DNA of 64,000 nt from Nonomuraea rubra (GTDB taxonomy: Bacteria; Actinomycetota; Actinomycetes; Streptosporangiales; Streptosporangiaceae). The notes under the pieces were generated by a model that searched no databases, was not told the DNA's origin, and saw only the letters and a program-made list of their open reading frames with translations. The stretch spans positions 3,145,001-3,209,000 of the forward strand of contig NZ_JACHMI010000001.1 of assembly GCF_014207985.1 (NCBI RefSeq), read 5' to 3'. Position 1 is the first letter of the stretch; each line of letters starts with the position of its first letter. Positions 8,222 through 19,262 of this stretch are shown here, one piece after another. The translations under genes and the position numbers were made by a program.

Positions 8222-9906
8222 TTCAGGTCGGCCTCGTCTGCTCGCTGGACCCAGTCGGCGAACGACTCGCCTTCCTTCTTCTGGCTGTCGTAGTTGGACA
8301 CGACGCGCGCCACGTAGTCGGGCAGCGCCTTGGCGGTGGTCTTGAGGCCCCGCACCTTCCTGCCGAACCCGGCGTTCACGCCGAGCGAGCCACCGAGGTG
8401 GATCTGGAAGCCCTCGACCTGGTCGCCGTTCTCGTCCACGACGAGCTGGCCCTTCAGGCCGATGTCGGCGACCTGGATGCGGGCGCAGGAGTTGGGGCAG
8501 CCGTTCAGGTTGATCGTCAGCGGCTCGTCGAAGTCGGGCAGCCGCCGCTCCAGCTCCTCGATCAGGTCCATGGCCGTGGCCTTGGTCTCGACGATGGCGA
8601 GCTTGCAGTACTCGATGCCGGTGCAGGCCATCGTCTGGCGGCGGAACGTGGAGGGCTTGACCTGGAGGTCGTTGGCCTCCAGCTCGGCCACGATCGAGTC
8701 GACCCGGTCGGGCGCGATGTCGAGGACGACCATCTTCTGCTCGACCGTGGTGCGGACCCGGCCGGAGCCGTGCCGCTCGGCGATGTCGGCGATCAAATGC
8801 AGCGTGTCGCCGTCGACCCGGCCCACCTTGGGCGCGAAGCCGACGTAGAAGTTGCCGTCCTTCTGCGGGAAGACGCCCACGTGGTCGCGCCGGTTGCTGC
8901 GCGGCTGCTCGGGGGCGGGCCCGTCGGGCAGCTTCTCCTTGAGGTACTCGGTCTCCAGGATGTCCCTGAACTTCTCCGGCCCCCAGTCGTTGACCAGGAA
9001 CTTGATGCGCGCCCGGTGCCGCAGCCGCCGGTAGCCGTAGTCGCGGAAGATCCCCACGACGCCCTCGTGCACGTCGGCCGCCTTCTCGGGGCTGACGAAC
9101 ACGCCCAGCCGCTTGCCCAGCATCGGGTTGGTCGACAGGCCGCCGCCCACCCACAGGTCGTAGCCGGCCTCGCCGTGCTCGTTGACCACGCCCACGAACG
9201 CCACGTCGTTGATCTCGTGCACCGTGCAGTGCGCCGGGCAGCCGCTGAGCGCCGTCTTGAACTTGCGCGGCAGGTTCGAGTAGGCGGGGTTGCCGACGAC
9301 CCGGTCGTAGATCTCGCTGACCTGCGGGCTGGCGTCGAGCACCTCGTCCACGTCGATCCCGGCCAGCGGACACCCCATGATCACCCGCGGGGTGTCGCCG
9401 CACGCCTCGGTGGTCGACAGCCCCACGGCCTCCAGCCGCTCCCAGATGTCGGGCACCGACTCGATCTCCACCCAGTGGAGTTGGATGTTCTGGCGGTCGG
9501 TGATGTCGGCCGTGCCGCGGGCGTACTCGTTGGAGATGTCGGCGATCGTACGGAGCTGGGCCAGGTCGAGCTGGCCCCCGTCGATGCGCACCCGCAGCAT
9601 GAAGTAGCGGTCGTCGAGCTCCTCCGGCTCGAGAATCGCCGTCTTGCCACCGTCGATCCCCGGCTTGCGCTGCGTGTAGAGGCCGTACCACCGCATGCGG
9701 CCACGCAGGTCGGCCGGGTCGATCGAGTCGAAGCCCCGCTTGGAGTAGATGTCGATGATGCGCTGGCGGACGTTGAGACCGTCGTCGTTCTTCTTGTTCT
9801 CTTCGTTCTTGTTGAGCGGCTCACGGTAACCGAGGGCCCACTGGCCTTCGCCGCGCGGGCGCTTGTGGTGCCGGCTGGCAGGAGTGCGGCTGGCAGGGGT
9901 GCTCAT
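8218..9906 (-). CDS. Ferredoxin-type sulfite reductase (siroheme, [4Fe-4S])
   Basis: 562 aa. Six-electron reduction of sulfite to sulfide. It has the two-fold NIR_SIR architecture with siroheme/[4Fe-4S] ligands C428, C434 (CTGIEYC), C470 and C474 (CPNSC). Nitrite reductase is the close alternative, but the linked APS reductase and chelatase decide for sulfite. The ATG at 9906 has GAAGGA six bases upstream. It is the first structural gene of the operon and lies behind the leader peptide and hairpin described below. Confidence 0.94.
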   Translation of the reverse strand: MSTPASRTPASRHHKRPRGEGQWALGYREPLNKNEENKKNDDGLNVRQRIIDIYSKRGFDSIDPADLRGRMRWYGLYTQRKPGIDGGKTAILEPEELDDRYFMLRVRIDGGQLDLAQLRTIADISNEYARGTADITDRQNIQLHWVEIESVPDIWERLEAVGLSTTEACGDTPRVIMGCPLAGIDVDEVLDASPQVSEIYDRVVGNPAYSNLPRKFKTALSGCPAHCTVHEINDVAFVGVVNEHGEAGYDLWVGGGLSTNPMLGKRLGVFVSPEKAADVHEGVVGIFRDYGYRRLRHRARIKFLVNDWGPEKFRDILETEYLKEKLPDGPAPEQPRSNRRDHVGVFPQKDGNFYVGFAPKVGRVDGDTLHLIADIAERHGSGRVRTTVEQKMVVLDIAPDRVDSIVAELEANDLQVKPSTFRRQTMACTGIEYCKLAIVETKATAMDLIEELERRLPDFDEPLTINLNGCPNSCARIQVADIGLKGQLVVDENGDQVEGFQIHLGGSLGVNAGFGRKVRGLKTTAKALPDYVARVVSNYDSQKKEGESFADWVQRADEADLK

Positions 9907-9944
9907 TGCGCGTCCTTCGGATCATGGGCGCGCGCAACGTTCCT

Positions 9945-9969
9945 CCTGCCTTCATCGTCGAAGGGCAGG
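9945..9969 (-). promoter_or_regulatory. Hairpin between leader peptide and sulfite reductase gene
   Basis: On the minus strand CCTGCC(C)TTC-GACGAT-GAAGGCAGG forms a nine-base stem with one bulged C. It lies between the leader-peptide stop and the sulfite reductase start, and its 3' arm abuts AGGAGG. There is no T tract, so translational or transcript-level attenuation is more likely than simple termination. Confidence 0.6.
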
Positions 9970-10018
9970 GCTGGAGAGGATGGAGTGCGACGCGCTCAGC
10001 GGTAGAAATCGATGTGGG

Positions 10019-10102
10019 TTAGCGGGCGTCGCAACAGATGGCACTGCGGACACGCTGGAGGTCGACGTGGCGTCGACCGACGAGCATGGGGTCCGCTGGC
10101 AT
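10019..10102 (-). CDS. Cysteine-containing leader peptide of the sulfur operon
   Basis: The minus strand from ATG 10102 (27 aa) or the in-frame ATG 10087 (22 aa) ends in RRHVDLQRVRSAICCDAR and TAA. The RRHVDLxRxxSAxC pattern matches the putative leader peptides that precede sulfur-assimilation genes in actinomycetes. The tandem Cys codons near the end suggest that ribosome stalling at low cysteinyl-tRNA controls the operon. A promoter (TTGGAC, 17 bases, TACCCT) ends six bases before ATG 10102, so translation is probably leaderless. Confidence 0.8.
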   Translation of the reverse strand: MPADPMLVGRRHVDLQRVRSAICCDAR

Positions 10103-10108
10103 GCTTCG

Positions 10109-10137
10109 AGGGTACTCTGGCTGTCCGAGATGTCCAA
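10109..10137 (-). promoter_or_regulatory. Promoter of the leader peptide / sulfite reductase operon
   Basis: On the minus strand TTGGAC (10132-10137) and TACCCT (10109-10114) are separated by 17 bases. Transcription would start at about 10102, the first base of the longer leader ATG. Confidence 0.6.
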
Positions 10138-10202
10138 TACCGGGTCCAGAGTGTGGGATAGTGGCGCCCTCTGCCTGGCCTTCGGCCCGATGCGGCCTGC
10201 CT

Positions 10203-10328
10203 TCAGCCCTGGCGCGGCCAGTCGAGGTCCGACTCCTCCGGCAGCGCCTGCTCCTTGTGCTGGCAGTCGCACCACGAGCCGCCGCGGCAGTCTTCGTGGC
10301 GTTTGTCCTTGCAGCTCTCGCAGATCAC
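10203..10328 (-). CDS. 41-aa Cys-rich CxxC protein
   Basis: A GTG at 10328 opens a 41-aa frame with CESC near the start, then C, CDC and H (HEDCRGGSWCDCQH), giving five cysteines and two histidines that could bind zinc. The C-terminus is acidic. I recall short proteins starting MICESC in other actinomycetes, so I consider it real. GGGAG lies about 13 bases upstream, and it is the first gene upstream of the sulfur leader. Function unknown. Confidence 0.65.
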   Translation of the reverse strand: MICESCKDKRHEDCRGGSWCDCQHKEQALPEESDLDWPRQG

Positions 10329-10363
10329 GTTACGACATTATTCTCCCAGAACGTTGCTCCGGT

Positions 10364-10369
10364 TAGGCT
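10364..10369 (+). promoter_or_regulatory. -10 element TAGGCT, seven bases before GTG 10377
   Basis: TAGGCT is followed by exactly seven bases and then the GTG of the TIGR03084-like gene, which indicates a leaderless transcript. No good -35 is seen. Confidence 0.5.
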
Positions 10370-10376
10370 GACGCGC

Positions 10377-11171
10377 GTGGACCTCATGGCCGAGTTGCTC
10401 ACCGATCTGCGCGCCGAGACCGCCTCCTTCGAAACCCTGCTGCACGACCTGCGCGACGGCGACTGGGACCGGCCCACGCCGGCCGCGGGGTGGGCCGTCC
10501 GAGACCAGGTCAGCCACCTGGCGTGGTTCGACGACGCCGCCGTCCTGGCCGCCACCGACCCCGGCGGCTACCGCGCCTCGCTGGCGGCCTTCACGTCCGT
10601 GGACGACGTCGCGGCACGGGCCCGCGGGACGGCGCCGGCGGAGCTGCACGCCTGGTTCCGCGCGTCCCGCGCCCGCAGCCTGGAGGTGTTCGCCACGCTC
10701 GGCGCCCGCGACCGGCTGCCGTGGTTCGGGCCGGACATGTCGGCCGCCTCGTTCGTCACCGCGCGGCTGATGGAGACGTGGGCGCACGGCCAGGACGTGG
10801 CCGACGCGCTCGGCGTCACCAGGGAGCCGACGGCGCGGCTGCGGCACGTGGCCATGATGGGCTTCAGGGCCAGGCCGTACAGCTTCGCCGTCCGCGGCCT
10901 GCCCGTCTCCGCCGAGCCCGTACGCGTGGAGCTGGCCATGCCCGGCGGCGGCACCTGGACGGCCGGCCCTCCGGACGCCCCGTCGTTCGTCCGCGGCACC
11001 GCCCTGGACTTCTGCCTGGTCGTCACCCAGCGCATCCACCTGTCGGACACCGGGCTGGAGCGGGAAGGGGAGCCCGCGCGGGCCTGGATGGAGATCGCGC
11101 AGTGCTTCGCCGGGCCACCCGGAAAGGGCAGAAGCCCCAAGTCAGGGGCGAATCAGGGTGATTCCGGATGA
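10377..11171 (+). CDS. TIGR03084-like / maleylpyruvate isomerase N-terminal domain protein
   Basis: 264 aa. DinB-like helical bundle with the metal site suggested by VRDQVSHLAWFDDAA and LMETWAHGQDVADAL; the C-terminal third resembles the TIGR03084 family. The GTG at 10377 (VDLMAELLTDLRAETASFE) is chosen because the family begins with such a sequence and TAGGCT lies seven bases upstream; ATG 10386 is an alternative. It is the second of three proteins in the window with this domain and belongs to a different subfamily from the sigma-linked one. Substrate unknown. Confidence 0.82.
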   Translation: MDLMAELLTDLRAETASFETLLHDLRDGDWDRPTPAAGWAVRDQVSHLAWFDDAAVLAATDPGGYRASLAAFTSVDDVAARARGTAPAELHAWFRASRARSLEVFATLGARDRLPWFGPDMSAASFVTARLMETWAHGQDVADALGVTREPTARLRHVAMMGFRARPYSFAVRGLPVSAEPVRVELAMPGGGTWTAGPPDAPSFVRGTALDFCLVVTQRIHLSDTGLEREGEPARAWMEIAQCFAGPPGKGRSPKSGANQGDSG

Positions 11172-11204
11172 CGCTGGCGTCATGATCCGTGACATGCTGT
11201 GAGC

Positions 11205-11579
11205 ATGCGCACAATCCTGAACGTCATCTGGCTGGTGTTCGCGGGGATCTGGCTGGCGATGGGCTACGCGCTGGCGGGGGTCATCTGCTGCATCCTCATC
11301 GTCACGATCCCGTTCGGCATCGCCTCGTTCAGAATCGCCAGGTACGCGCTGTGGCCCTTCGGCCGCACCGTGGTCCGCGACCCCGACGCCGGCGTCTTCT
11401 CCCTCCTGGGCAACATCATCTGGTTCGTGGTCGCCGGCATCTGGCTGGCCATCGGCCACGTCGTCACCTCCATCCCGCTGTTCATCTCGATCATCGGCAT
11501 CCCGATGGGCGTGGCGAACATCAAACTCATCCCCGTCTCCCTCCTCCCGCTGGGCGCGCGCATCGTGGACAACGACTAG
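11205..11579 (+). CDS. YccF-family inner membrane protein
   Basis: 124 aa, very hydrophobic, with the duplicated YccF signature: two copies of a module beginning (I)IWFVxAGIWLAxG, each followed by PFGIA or PMGVA. About four membrane segments. The ATG at 11205 gives MRTILNVIWLVFAG, the usual family N-terminus; a GTG two codons earlier (11199) is possible. The role is unknown in the family. It is separated from its neighbours by short gaps and may share a transcript with the YihY gene. Confidence 0.88.
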   Translation: MRTILNVIWLVFAGIWLAMGYALAGVICCILIVTIPFGIASFRIARYALWPFGRTVVRDPDAGVFSLLGNIIWFVVAGIWLAIGHVVTSIPLFISIIGIPMGVANIKLIPVSLLPLGARIVDND

Positions 11580-11636
11580 AGCGGCACCGGGACGTAAGCT
11601 GTCCCGAAGAGTCACTGCGAAATACCGTTGGGTGCC

Positions 11637-12569
11637 ATGACGTCCACCGATGCGCCTCCCCGGCCCAAGCGCGGGCTCGTCTCCCATGCCCGGGCCAGGC
11701 TGAACTGGGTGCTCGACACCAACACGTGGGCGATCGTGCGCGCGTCCACCAACGCCGGCGTCACCTACCGCGTCACCGGCCTGGCCGGGGAGGCGGCGTT
11801 CTTCGCGCTGCTGTCGCTGCCGCCGTTCGTGCTGGGCCTGATCGGCGTGCTGGGCAAGCTCGGCACCTGGCTGGGCCCCACCGTCGTCACCCAGGTGAAG
11901 ACCTGGGTGATGGAGCAGGCGGGGCTGCTGTTCACCGACGACGCGGTGAACAAGGTGGTCAACCCGCTCATCACCGACGTGCTCAGCGACGACGCCGGCA
12001 AGGTGTCGATCATTTCGCTGGGCTTCCTGCTGTCGCTCTGGTCCGGCTCCAGGGCGCTGTACGTCTACGTCGACCTCATCTCCGTCGCCTACGGGCTGGG
12101 GGAGGAGCGCGGCATCATCCGCACCAGGCTGATGTCGTTCGGCCTGTACGTCATCGGCCTGATCATCGGCATCATCGTCATGCCGATCCTCGTCGTCGGC
12201 CCCACCCTGATCAAGGACGCGCTGCCCGCCGACTACGGCATCCTCATCGACCTGCTCTACTGGCCCGTCGTGATCATCGGCTCGGTGCTGTTCCTCACCG
12301 TGCTCTACCACGTCAGCGTCCCGGTGCGCACCAAGTGGTACCGCGAGCTGCCCGGGGCCATCCTGGCGCTGTTCCTGTGGATCGTCTGCGCGGCCGTGCT
12401 GCGTGCCGTACTGGCCGCCTGGTTCTCGCCCGTCTCGGTGTACGGCTCGCTGGCCGCGCCCATCGCGCTGCTGCTGTGGCTCTACATCACCGCGCTGGCC
12501 GTGCTCATCGGGGCCATCCTGAACGCCGAGGTGGACCGGCTCTGGCCGGGCGTGAGCCGTACCAGATAG
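11637..12569 (+). CDS. YihY/BrkB-family membrane protein
   Basis: 310 aa with about six transmembrane helices from residue 50 onward. Family hallmarks include NAGVTYRVTGLAGEAAFFAL, SRALYVYVDLISVAYGLGEERG and the C-terminal LLLWLYITALAVLIGAILNAEV. The N-terminal 40 residues are basic and cytoplasmic. The family was once thought to contain RNase BN, but this is not supported; the function is uncertain. ATG at 11637. Confidence 0.88.
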   Translation: MTSTDAPPRPKRGLVSHARARLNWVLDTNTWAIVRASTNAGVTYRVTGLAGEAAFFALLSLPPFVLGLIGVLGKLGTWLGPTVVTQVKTWVMEQAGLLFTDDAVNKVVNPLITDVLSDDAGKVSIISLGFLLSLWSGSRALYVYVDLISVAYGLGEERGIIRTRLMSFGLYVIGLIIGIIVMPILVVGPTLIKDALPADYGILIDLLYWPVVIIGSVLFLTVLYHVSVPVRTKWYRELPGAILALFLWIVCAAVLRAVLAAWFSPVSVYGSLAAPIALLLWLYITALAVLIGAILNAEVDRLWPGVSRTR

Positions 12570-12608
12570 CCATTCCCCGGCCGGATCATGTCCGGAATAA
12601 TCCCACCG

Positions 12609-13976
12609 GTGAACGTGCAGCAGCGAGTCGGGCCGTACACCCTCCTCAGGAAGCTCGGGGAGGGCGGGATGGGCGTCGTCCACCTCGCGCAGGACCCCTC
12701 GGGGCGGCGCGTGGCGCTGAAGACCATGCGGCCCGACCTGGCCGGGCGGGAGGAGTTCAGGCGGCGGTTCGGCAAGGAGACCGAGGCCGCCAGGAGGGTC
12801 GCCAGGTTCTGCACCGCGCCCGTGCTGGACGCCGGGTTCGACCACGGCACCGCCTACCTGGTCACCGAGTTCGTCGAGGGCCCCGACCTGTCGTCCGTGG
12901 TCGCGCGGGCGCCGCTGACCGGCTCGAACCTGGAGGCGCTGGCCGTCGGCGTGGCCACCGCGCTGGCCGCCATCCACCAGGCAGGGGTCGTGCACCGCGA
13001 CCTCAAGCCGTCGAACGTGCTGCTCAGCCCCGTCGGGCCGCGGGTCATCGACTTCGGCGTCGCCCAGCTCGCCGACACCCCCGGCGCGGTCGCGACGATC
13101 GCGACGACGATGGGGACACCCGCGTACATGTCGCCGGAGCAGGCGAGGGGCGAGCACGTGACGCCCGCGGGCGACGTCTTCTCCTGGGGCGCGCTGGTGA
13201 CGTTCGCGGGCACCGGCAGGCCGCCCTTCGGCACCGGCGGCGTCGCGGAGGTCGTCTACCGCGTCATCAACCACGCGCCCAAGCTCGACGGGCTCGACGA
13301 GCGCATCAGGCCGCTGGTCGAGCGGGCGCTGGACAAGGACCCGGCGCGCCGCCCGACCGCCCAGCAGCTCGTGGACGGGCTCCTCGGCCGCACGGGCGTG
13401 CCGGTGGACGCCGCCACCAGGGCGGTCTCGGAGACCTGGACCCCCGTCGTGCCGCCGTCCCCTCCGCGGCGCAGGCTCCCCTGGCTGCCGATCGTCGTCG
13501 GCGTGCTCGCCGCCGCCGTCGGCGCGGGCGTCACCCTCGCCGCCGTACGCCCCTGGGAGCGGCCGGGTGCCGATCCCGGCACCCCGGCGGCCGCGAGCAC
13601 GATCGACGCCCTGGGCAGCCGGCTCGAGGTGCGGATCGACTCCCTGGTACGGCAGGGCACCAGGGTCCGCCTGCAGTGGACGGTCAGGAACGTCGGCACC
13701 GGGAACGCGCCCCTGCACGGCAAGCTCGGCGCGAACGTCTTCGACGGGACCGTCTCGCGGGTGAGCCTCGTCCCGCCAGGGGTGGGCAATCCGCTCTATC
13801 CGGCCGTCAAGGACGGCGCCTGCCAGTGCTTCACCGTCCCCAACGCCGCGTTCGGCGAGGGCGCGCAGCTCCAGCTCTGGGCCGTCTTCGACGGCCTGCC
13901 CGAGAGCGCGGACCGGGTGGACGTCAACCTGGGGCCGCTCGGCTCGATCAGGAACGTGGCCGTCACCGAGGCGTGA
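12609..13976 (+). CDS. Membrane Ser/Thr protein kinase (first of a tandem pair)
   Basis: About 455 aa. Kinase domain about residues 5-265 with GEGGMG, catalytic lysine in VALKTMRPDL, VVHRDLKPSN, VIDFGVAQ and GTPAYMSPEQ. One transmembrane helix follows (WLPIVVGVLAAAVGAGVTL), then an extracytoplasmic domain of about 130 residues with a C-x-C pair (ACQCF). There are no PASTA repeats. GTG 12609 and ATG 12588 are both in frame without a strong ribosome-binding site. The next gene is a close paralogue, including the extracellular part. Confidence 0.92.
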   Translation: MNVQQRVGPYTLLRKLGEGGMGVVHLAQDPSGRRVALKTMRPDLAGREEFRRRFGKETEAARRVARFCTAPVLDAGFDHGTAYLVTEFVEGPDLSSVVARAPLTGSNLEALAVGVATALAAIHQAGVVHRDLKPSNVLLSPVGPRVIDFGVAQLADTPGAVATIATTMGTPAYMSPEQARGEHVTPAGDVFSWGALVTFAGTGRPPFGTGGVAEVVYRVINHAPKLDGLDERIRPLVERALDKDPARRPTAQQLVDGLLGRTGVPVDAATRAVSETWTPVVPPSPPRRRLPWLPIVVGVLAAAVGAGVTLAAVRPWERPGADPGTPAAASTIDALGSRLEVRIDSLVRQGTRVRLQWTVRNVGTGNAPLHGKLGANVFDGTVSRVSLVPPGVGNPLYPAVKDGACQCFTVPNAAFGEGAQLQLWAVFDGLPESADRVDVNLGPLGSIRNVAVTEA

Positions 13977-13999
13977 CCGGCACTCTCGCTAGGGACAGC

Positions 14000-15517
<1,518 letters not shown>

Positions 15518-15545
15518 GCCCCTGGCGCATCCGATAAGGTCTAGG

Positions 15546-15640
15546 AACGAGACGCGACTGGCGCATTGGGTGGGATCGACCACCAGGGAGCGAAAGGAGC
15601 GGAGGCCGTGCGCCTGGGTCTTCGCACATCGTCAACGATG
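15546..15640 (+). ncRNA. ZTP (pfl) riboswitch upstream of glyA
   Basis: The leader contains the conserved ZTP-riboswitch elements in order: GCGACTGGCG (15554-15563), the GGTGGG/CCACC hairpin (15569-15584), GGGAGCG (15586-15592) and, after a variable linker, GCCGTGCGCCTGGGT (15605-15619). The CCTGGG forms the ligand-stabilised pseudoknot in known members. ZTP signals shortage of 10-formyl-tetrahydrofolate, and glyA supplies one-carbon units, so the gene fits the regulon. A small CATCG-TCAA-CGATG hairpin (15627-15640) just before the ribosome-binding site may be part of the expression platform. Confidence 0.88.
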
Positions 15641-15651
15641 ACAGGAGAGTC

Positions 15652-16902
<1,251 letters not shown>

Positions 16903-16934
16903 CTCCCGGCCACGGAGACTCCCGGCCACGGAGA
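16903..16934. repeat. 16-bp perfect tandem duplication after glyA stop
   Basis: CTCCCGGCCACGGAGA occurs twice without a gap (16903-16918 and 16919-16934), immediately after the glyA TAA. Confidence 0.95.
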
Positions 16935-16976
16935 AGCACCCCACCGCACGGGCTCCCGGTGCGCGGTGGGGTGCTT
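16934..16976 (+). terminator. glyA terminator hairpin
   Basis: A 14-base perfect stem (AAGCACCCCACCGC with GCGGTGGGGTGCTT) around a 15-base loop lies 31 bp after the glyA stop. There is no long T run, as is common in high-GC actinomycetes. Confidence 0.8.
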
Positions 16977-17058
16977 CGGGTGCGAGCGGGGTGGGCCGGA
17001 GTACCCCGTCGCGGTGGCCGATCCCGGCCCGGAGGACTGGTCCGGATCGGCCGGGGAC

Positions 17059-17101
17059 GGCCTTCTCAGGGGACGGGACCGAATCGTCCCCCGGGAAGGC
17101 C
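17059..17101 (-). terminator. CHRD-gene terminator hairpin
   Basis: Two nested stems, GGCCTTC/GAAGGCC outside and GGGGACG/CGTCCCC inside, lie directly after the stop of the CHRD gene. They face the glyA terminator in the convergent interval. Confidence 0.7.
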
Positions 17102-17103
17102 AC

Positions 17104-18372
17104 TCAGCCGAGGAAGACGTAGTCGGCCCCGTACGGCACCCTGGCCTCCGTGCCGGGCTCGCAGGCCCCCGCGGGCGCGGTGCCGCCGGTCGTGTTGAGG
17201 CGCAGGATCTGGGTGGCGTGGGCGAGCAGGCCGCTGCCGGCGCCCGCCTGGGCGGCGTCGAGGAGCAGCTCGGGGATGTGGCCGCCGTTCGGCGTCCTGC
17301 TCACGACCGAGCCGCGCACCGCGCTGCCGTCCGGGGCGATCCACTGCGGCGGCCCCGAGCCGGGCGTGACGAACGAGTGGTCGATGCCGCGCCGCAGCGT
17401 GGCCGTCACGCCGAGCTGGGTGAACCCGTATCCGCCTGACGGCAGTTGCGTGCAGGCGTAGATCTGCGAGCCGCGCAGCACGTCCGCGGTGAGCGCGCGC
17501 GGGTGGGTGAACGGCTCGCCCGAGACCTGGCCGCGGACCGCGCCGTCCCTGAGGTCCCGCGTGTGCAGGTTCGAGTAGTACGCGCCCGGGTTCGCGGCGA
17601 TGCGCCCGGCGACCTTGGCGCTGACCGGCGTCACCCCCGCGACGCCGGTCAGGTTCTCGGGCAGCCCGAGCGGGGCCGTGAACAGGCGGGCCACCACCGC
17701 GCCGTTCCTGCCCGGCGCGCCCTTGTGCAGGTGTCCCGCGCTCACCCGGCCCAGGCCGCTCCAGGAGACGGTGTAGGCGATCGAGGAGCCCGCGGGCCGC
17801 AGCCACCACACCGCCCTGCCGTCCGCGTCGCCGCGGTTCGCCGGCACCTCCTGGCCGCCGTCGGCCTGGGAGGAGAGCGTGGCCTGGTCGCCGCCGTGCA
17901 GCACGCCGAGGAGGTCGACGGGCCTGCTCAGCCGGTGGAACTGGCCCCGTACCGCGCCCTTGGGGTGGGCGGCGTCGTGCAGGTTGGCGTAGAAGCCGCC
18001 GGGGTCGGCGAGGAGCGCCTGGACGAGGTCGTCCCCGGCCCTGACGGTGCCGGTGACGCCGCGTACGGAGGACGGCGGGGACGCGGTGAGCAGGTCGAGC
18101 CGGACGTCACCCTCGACGCCCCTGGCCCCGGCGTGGACGTGCGCGGCCGTAGGCGTGCCGATCTCGTGCCACCGGGCCGCGAACGTCACCTCGTTCCCGC
18201 TGATCTTCAGCACGACCGTCGAGCGGCCGTCCTGGTCGCCGGGGGCGCCCACCTCGTTCGCGCCGCGCAGCCCCGCCGCGAGATAGACCTCGTCACCGGA
18301 CGCGTGCGCGGGAGCGGCAAGCACACCTGCCCCTAAAACCCCGCAAAGAGCGATCTTTGCGATATACATCAT
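17104..18372 (-). CDS. Secreted protein with two CHRD domains and a DUF3455-like tail
   Basis: 422 aa. Sec signal peptide at residues 1-24 (IALCGVLGAGVLAAPAHAS). Two CHRD (chordin-type) domains span about residues 28-150 and 155-285, each with the TAAHVHAG or AGHLHKG motif and ending in a PKGAVRGQF or RDGAVRGQV strand. The last about 130 residues resemble DUF3455 (AVRGSVVSRTPN, IPELLLDA, ADYVFLG). An extracellular or cell-surface location is expected; the function of bacterial CHRD proteins is unknown. The first ATG has GAGG seven bases upstream; a second ATG follows it. The sigma/anti-sigma pair lies just upstream on the same strand. Confidence 0.85.
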   Translation of the reverse strand: MMYIAKIALCGVLGAGVLAAPAHASGDEVYLAAGLRGANEVGAPGDQDGRSTVVLKISGNEVTFAARWHEIGTPTAAHVHAGARGVEGDVRLDLLTASPPSSVRGVTGTVRAGDDLVQALLADPGGFYANLHDAAHPKGAVRGQFHRLSRPVDLLGVLHGGDQATLSSQADGGQEVPANRGDADGRAVWWLRPAGSSIAYTVSWSGLGRVSAGHLHKGAPGRNGAVVARLFTAPLGLPENLTGVAGVTPVSAKVAGRIAANPGAYYSNLHTRDLRDGAVRGQVSGEPFTHPRALTADVLRGSQIYACTQLPSGGYGFTQLGVTATLRRGIDHSFVTPGSGPPQWIAPDGSAVRGSVVSRTPNGGHIPELLLDAAQAGAGSGLLAHATQILRLNTTGGTAPAGACEPGTEARVPYGADYVFLG

Positions 18373-18530
18373 GAAACCTCATAAAAGGCTCGATATTCCG
18401 GTCGGTACGGCAGGCAGTACGCGCCGGGAGCCGGGGAGGTTCAATCCATGGGCCGGTAATTTCCCCACCTTCGCACGGGCACGCGAAGATGCCCTCCCAC
18501 CGGTGGTGAGAGGGCATCCGGCGAGCAGGG

Positions 18531-19262
18531 TCAGGCCTTGATGGTGAGCAGTTTCCTGCCCGCCGACGTGACCACCTCGAAATGATCGATGTCCCGCAAC
18601 TGCGTGGCGCTGCCGCCGTGCATGTAGAGCGGATCGGGCGACCCCGGCACTCCGTACCCGGCTGGAGGCACGGACCACCCCGTCATCACCCGTCTCTCGC
18701 CCGACTTGCCGACCGAGATCAGCTCGCACTCCAGCGGCCCCTTCACCCCCGACAGCTTGAGCGCCGCGTGCGTGCCCCAGCCCTTCGACTCCACGACCAG
18801 CCCGCCCGTCACGCCCGCCACGCCCGTGCCCTCGATGGGCTTGCCGTCGGCGTAGAACTGCTCGGCCGGGCCCATGTTCGTCCCCATGTGACCGCCGTGC
18901 CCCTGCGCCACATGCGGCGTGTCGCCCGCGCTGAGCTGCGTGCCGATCGTCAGCCCGCCGGCCACCAGCGTGACCGCCGCCGCCATCCCGATCACGAACG
19001 TGCCCCTGCGCGTCCGCCTGTCGGCCGCCTTCTTCCGCCGGAGCAGGTCCACCACGTCGCCCTGGGGCTCAAGGGAAGGAGGGCCGAGGTCCTCCACGGG
19101 GGCGATCCCGTGCAGCACGCTGGCCACACCCGCCAGGTCCGACAGCTCGTACCGGCAGGGGGAGCAGCCGAGGAGATGGGCCTCGAAGGCCAGCCGGTCG
19201 TCCTCGTCCAGCAGCCCGAGCGCGTACGCTCCCACGTCCGTGTGCTCGACTCTCGACGTCAT
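18531..19262 (-). CDS. Zinc-finger anti-sigma factor with one TM helix
   Basis: 243 aa. Cytoplasmic zf-HC2 anti-sigma domain at the N-terminus (FEAHLLGCSPCRYELSDLA, the H-x3-C-x2-C motif), a transmembrane helix at about residues 87-110 (GTFVIGMAAAVTLVAGGLTI), and an RskA-like extracytoplasmic domain of about 130 residues. It would hold the adjacent sigma factor inactive until an envelope signal triggers proteolysis. The ATG overlaps the sigma stop (ATGA). The downstream CHRD gene may be a target of the pair. Confidence 0.92.
   Translation of the reverse strand: MTSRVEHTDVGAYALGLLDEDDRLAFEAHLLGCSPCRYELSDLAGVASVLHGIAPVEDLGPPSLEPQGDVVDLLRRKKAADRRTRRGTFVIGMAAAVTLVAGGLTIGTQLSAGDTPHVAQGHGGHMGTNMGPAEQFYADGKPIEGTGVAGVTGGLVVESKGWGTHAALKLSGVKGPLECELISVGKSGERRVMTGWSVPPAGYGVPGSPDPLYMHGGSATQLRDIDHFEVVTSAGRKLLTIKA

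Noticed and set aside
8218..9906. Assimilatory nitrite reductase
   Set aside because: The family is shared, but coupling to APS reductase, chelatase and a cysteine leader supports sulfite reductase.
15546..15640. Glycine or SAM/SAH riboswitch before glyA
   Set aside because: The conserved ACTGGCG, CCACC-GGGAGCG and CGCCTGGG elements fit the ZTP class; glycine or SAM core motifs are absent.
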